From NCBI GenBank assembly GCA_947628225.1, contig CANQYY010000009.1, positions 1 to 64,000 of the forward strand: a stretch of 64,000 bases of DNA. The letters are read 5' to 3'. Under the pieces are notes generated by a model. The model saw only the letters and a list, made by a program, of their open reading frames with translations, was not told where the DNA came from and ran no database searches. This stretch comes from an uncultured Lachnospiraceae bacterium (GTDB taxonomy: Bacteria > Bacillota > Clostridia > Lachnospirales > Lachnospiraceae). The stretch's first letter is position 1; every line of letters begins with the position of its first letter. Made by a program: the position numbers and the translations under genes. Positions 62,055-64,000 of this stretch are shown here, in pieces.

Positions 62055-63686
62055 ATGATGGATCAACTGATAGCCATTAAAGATAAAATTGTTGAGTTTT
62101 GGAATAAGTATACGACCAAGCAGAAAACGATAATTGTCTGTGTCACACTGGCAATCTTTTTTGCATTGGTTTTATTAGGCTATTTTTTAACACGTCCCGT
62201 CTATACCAATCTGGTTACTCTCAGCGGTGATACGGCGAGTGAATTTGCCGCTGCCATGGATGCCGCCGGAATTGACTATGATAAAGATTCTGACAGTAAC
62301 GGAAATACAAGTTTTAGGGTAGAGCAGTCCCAGTATTCGGATGCGGTTCTTTTAATGGGCGAAAATAAGATTACCGACGAGGCAATGACCTGGGAGGATG
62401 CCCTGGACAACGATATGACGACCTCCTCGGCAGAAAAGAGCACAAAGGCGACCTTAGCGCTGCAGTCCTCGATCCGCAGCGGGCTGATGAATTTTGACGG
62501 AGTTGAGGACGCTACCGTCTATCTCAACCGTCCGCAGGATGATGGGACCATTTTTTCCGAGAAAAAAGAAACGGGGGTCAGCGTTGCCTTTAAGCTGAAA
62601 CAGGGATATGAGATGTCAACGGAAACAGCCACAGGCATTGCCTATTATCTGGCAAACGCCGTGGGGAACCCGACCACAGATAACATTATCATTACGGATA
62701 CTACCGGAACCCTTCTCTATGGCGCAAAAGAAGATAATACTCTGGGCGGCTCCATATCCGGCAGCGCCGAATATGTCACAAAACTTCGCAATACCTTTAC
62801 CCAGAATGTCAGCGATATGCTTTTGAAAGCGGGATATGACGACGTACAGATCGGAAGTTCCCATATTATGTTTAATATGGATAAGATAACGGAGTTAGTA
62901 AAAACCTATACTGCCAATGAAGGGCAGGATCAGGGATTATATTCGCATTCCTATAATTATAAGTCCACCGGGCAGTCCGGGAGCGGAGGGATTCCGGGGA
63001 CAGATTCCAATGGGGATGAAACCGATTATGATATTCAGAGCAACGGCACGAGCAATACCGAAACCATACTGGATAAATACGATTATCTTCCGAATGAAAC
63101 CGTTCAGAATATCGAGCATGAGGTAGGGGCTGTCCTGCCGGAGGAATCTTCCATTGGCATTGTGCTGACACAATATAATGTTGTGACAGAGGAAGCGTTG
63201 GAAGATCAGGGGTTATTGGAGGATGTAACCTTTGATGAATATGTAGACCAGAACAGCGCGGCAACGGAATTAGAGGTGCCGGACGAGATTATACAGTTAG
63301 TGGCGGCGGCTACCGGTATTGCCACGAACAATATTGTGATACAGGCGCAGCAAAAACCGGTTTATGAGGCGGCGACAGAAGGCTCCTTTGGCGACAATGT
63401 AGCCAACTACCTTATGATCATACTGACGGTGCTGATTGCCGGACTGCTTATTTTCGTAATCATTCGTGGAACTTCACCGGTAGAGGTGACAGAGCTGGAG
63501 CCGGAGCTTTCCGTGGAAGATTTGCTTGCTACTACTCAGGATGAAGAAAAGCAGAATCTGGATGAAATTGAACTGAGTGAAAAATCGGAAACCAGAATTA
63601 TGATAGAGAAGTTTGTAGATGAAAATCCGGAAGCAGTGGCAATGCTCCTGCGGAACTGGATTAATGATGAATGGGGAGGTATGTAA
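62055..63686 (+). CDS. fliF: Flagellar MS-ring protein FliF
   Basis: 543 aa from the ATG at 62055 after GGGGAG (11 nt); ATG at 62058 is equally possible. It forms the membrane ring on which the rotor assembles. The first membrane helix is TIIVCVTLAIFFALVLLGYF. The ring-building domains follow (about 45-240, with NLVTLSGDTASEFAAAMDAA and ATVYLNRPQDDGTIFSEKKE). A Gly/Ser/Asn-rich stretch (about 295-350) precedes a second helix near 455-475 and a cytoplasmic C-terminal tail that binds FliG (about 515-543). Confidence 0.95.
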   Translation: MMDQLIAIKDKIVEFWNKYTTKQKTIIVCVTLAIFFALVLLGYFLTRPVYTNLVTLSGDTASEFAAAMDAAGIDYDKDSDSNGNTSFRVEQSQYSDAVLLMGENKITDEAMTWEDALDNDMTTSSAEKSTKATLALQSSIRSGLMNFDGVEDATVYLNRPQDDGTIFSEKKETGVSVAFKLKQGYEMSTETATGIAYYLANAVGNPTTDNIIITDTTGTLLYGAKEDNTLGGSISGSAEYVTKLRNTFTQNVSDMLLKAGYDDVQIGSSHIMFNMDKITELVKTYTANEGQDQGLYSHSYNYKSTGQSGSGGIPGTDSNGDETDYDIQSNGTSNTETILDKYDYLPNETVQNIEHEVGAVLPEESSIGIVLTQYNVVTEEALEDQGLLEDVTFDEYVDQNSAATELEVPDEIIQLVAAATGIATNNIVIQAQQKPVYEAATEGSFGDNVANYLMIILTVLIAGLLIFVIIRGTSPVEVTELEPELSVEDLLATTQDEEKQNLDEIELSEKSETRIMIEKFVDENPEAVAMLLRNWINDEWGGM

Positions 63687-64000
63687 ATGAGCGCGAGTTC
63701 AAATGCGTCAGAGCTGGACGGCCTTCAAAAAGCCGCCACATTGCTTATTACTCTGGGGCCGGAAAAGGCATCCACTATTTTCAAGCATTTAAAAGAGGAT
63801 GAGATTGAACAGCTCACACTGGAAATTGCCGGGACCAGAAGTGTTTCGCCTGCCCAGAAAGAGGCTGTTTTAAATGAATTTTATGAGGTGTGTCTGGCAC
63901 AGCAGTATATTGCCGAGGGCGGTATTGGATATGCCAAGGATTTGCTGCAGAAAGCGCTGGGCGAGGAAAAAGCGCAGGAGGTTCTCGGTAAGCTGACGGC
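63687..64000 (+). CDS. fliG: Flagellar motor switch protein FliG (3' cut by window edge)
   Basis: The ATG at 63687 starts right after the fliF stop, with GGGGAGG 8-9 nt upstream in the fliF end. The first 104 residues are present, with the FliG N-terminal domain that binds FliF: LDGLQKAATLLITLGPEKAS, TIFKHLKEDEIEQLTLEIAG and YAKDLLQKALGEEKAQEVLG. The middle and C-terminal motor domains lie beyond the window. This is a normal full-length start, not a truncation. Confidence 0.94.
   Translation, partial: MSASSNASELDGLQKAATLLITLGPEKASTIFKHLKEDEIEQLTLEIAGTRSVSPAQKEAVLNEFYEVCLAQQYIAEGGIGYAKDLLQKALGEEKAQEVLGKLT

Noticed and set aside
1-64000. tRNA, rRNA or insertion sequences
   Set aside because: No tRNA-like cloverleaf, rRNA segment or transposase reading frame was seen on either strand.

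Overview
The window looks like chromosomal DNA from an anaerobic, endospore-forming, flagellated Clostridia, most likely a fibre-degrading Lachnospiraceae. The grounds are a spoIIGA-sigE pair and sigG (endospore formation), a topA-codY-flgB-flgC-fliE-fliF-fliG run (motile Firmicute gene order), a glucuronoxylan uptake and degradation island typical of plant-polysaccharide-using gut or rumen bacteria, and AGGAGG-type ribosome binding sites throughout. No rRNA, tRNA, IS element, prophage or CRISPR array was seen.

Layout. 1-7,823: a one-direction array of secreted, lysine-rich leucine-rich-repeat (LRR) proteins. Several share nearly identical 3' ends and spacers, one copy is a deletion remnant, and the last member carries InlB B-type repeats. 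7,809-8,014: three 27-bp hairpin repeats and a 46-aa membrane protein gene on the minus strand. 8,100-12,906: housekeeping and stress genes (Asp23, FakA-like kinase subunit, CIRCE-controlled Hsp20, a DUF2899-type permease, an aldo/keto reductase). 13,044-19,814: amino-acid biosynthesis (leuB, ilvD, ilvB, serC, serA). 19,963-25,202: folate synthesis (folC, folE, folP, folB-folK fusion) with a YbaK-type deacylase and pheA. 25,218-29,429: two divergent small HTH regulators, an HtrA protease, miaB and a cyclophilin.

29,673-54,482: the sporulation genes spoIIGA-sigE are separated from sigG-ylmC by a 22-kb carbohydrate island. The island has a GH43 xylosidase on the minus strand. On the plus strand it has a very large membrane-anchored solute-binding protein with two carbohydrate-binding-like modules, two permeases, an NHL-TPR membrane protein, a Yip1-family protein, a DUF5696 lipoprotein, a second permease pair and solute-binding lipoprotein, a GH3 xylosidase, a GH67 alpha-glucuronidase, and uxuA and uxuB. 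A coherent reading is import of (4-O-methyl)glucuronate-decorated xylo-oligosaccharides through two ABC importers that borrow an ATPase from elsewhere. Cytoplasmic GH67, GH3 and GH43 enzymes would then degrade them, with liberated glucuronate (after isomerisation elsewhere) passing through UxuB and UxuA. The NHL-TPR, Yip1, DUF5696 and giant binding protein set has no defined function that I know of and is the best candidate for an undescribed system.

54,557-64,000: nrdR, comM-like ATPase, dprA, topA, codY and the start of a flagellar operon (flgB, flgC, fliE, fliF, partial fliG).

Many intergenic regions carry convincing -35/-10 pairs with 17-nt spacers. The spoIIGA promoter is instead a 21-nt-spaced pair with two exact 0A boxes upstream, the architecture expected of a Spo0A-activated spoIIG promoter. 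All calls come from reading the sequence; no database search was run.
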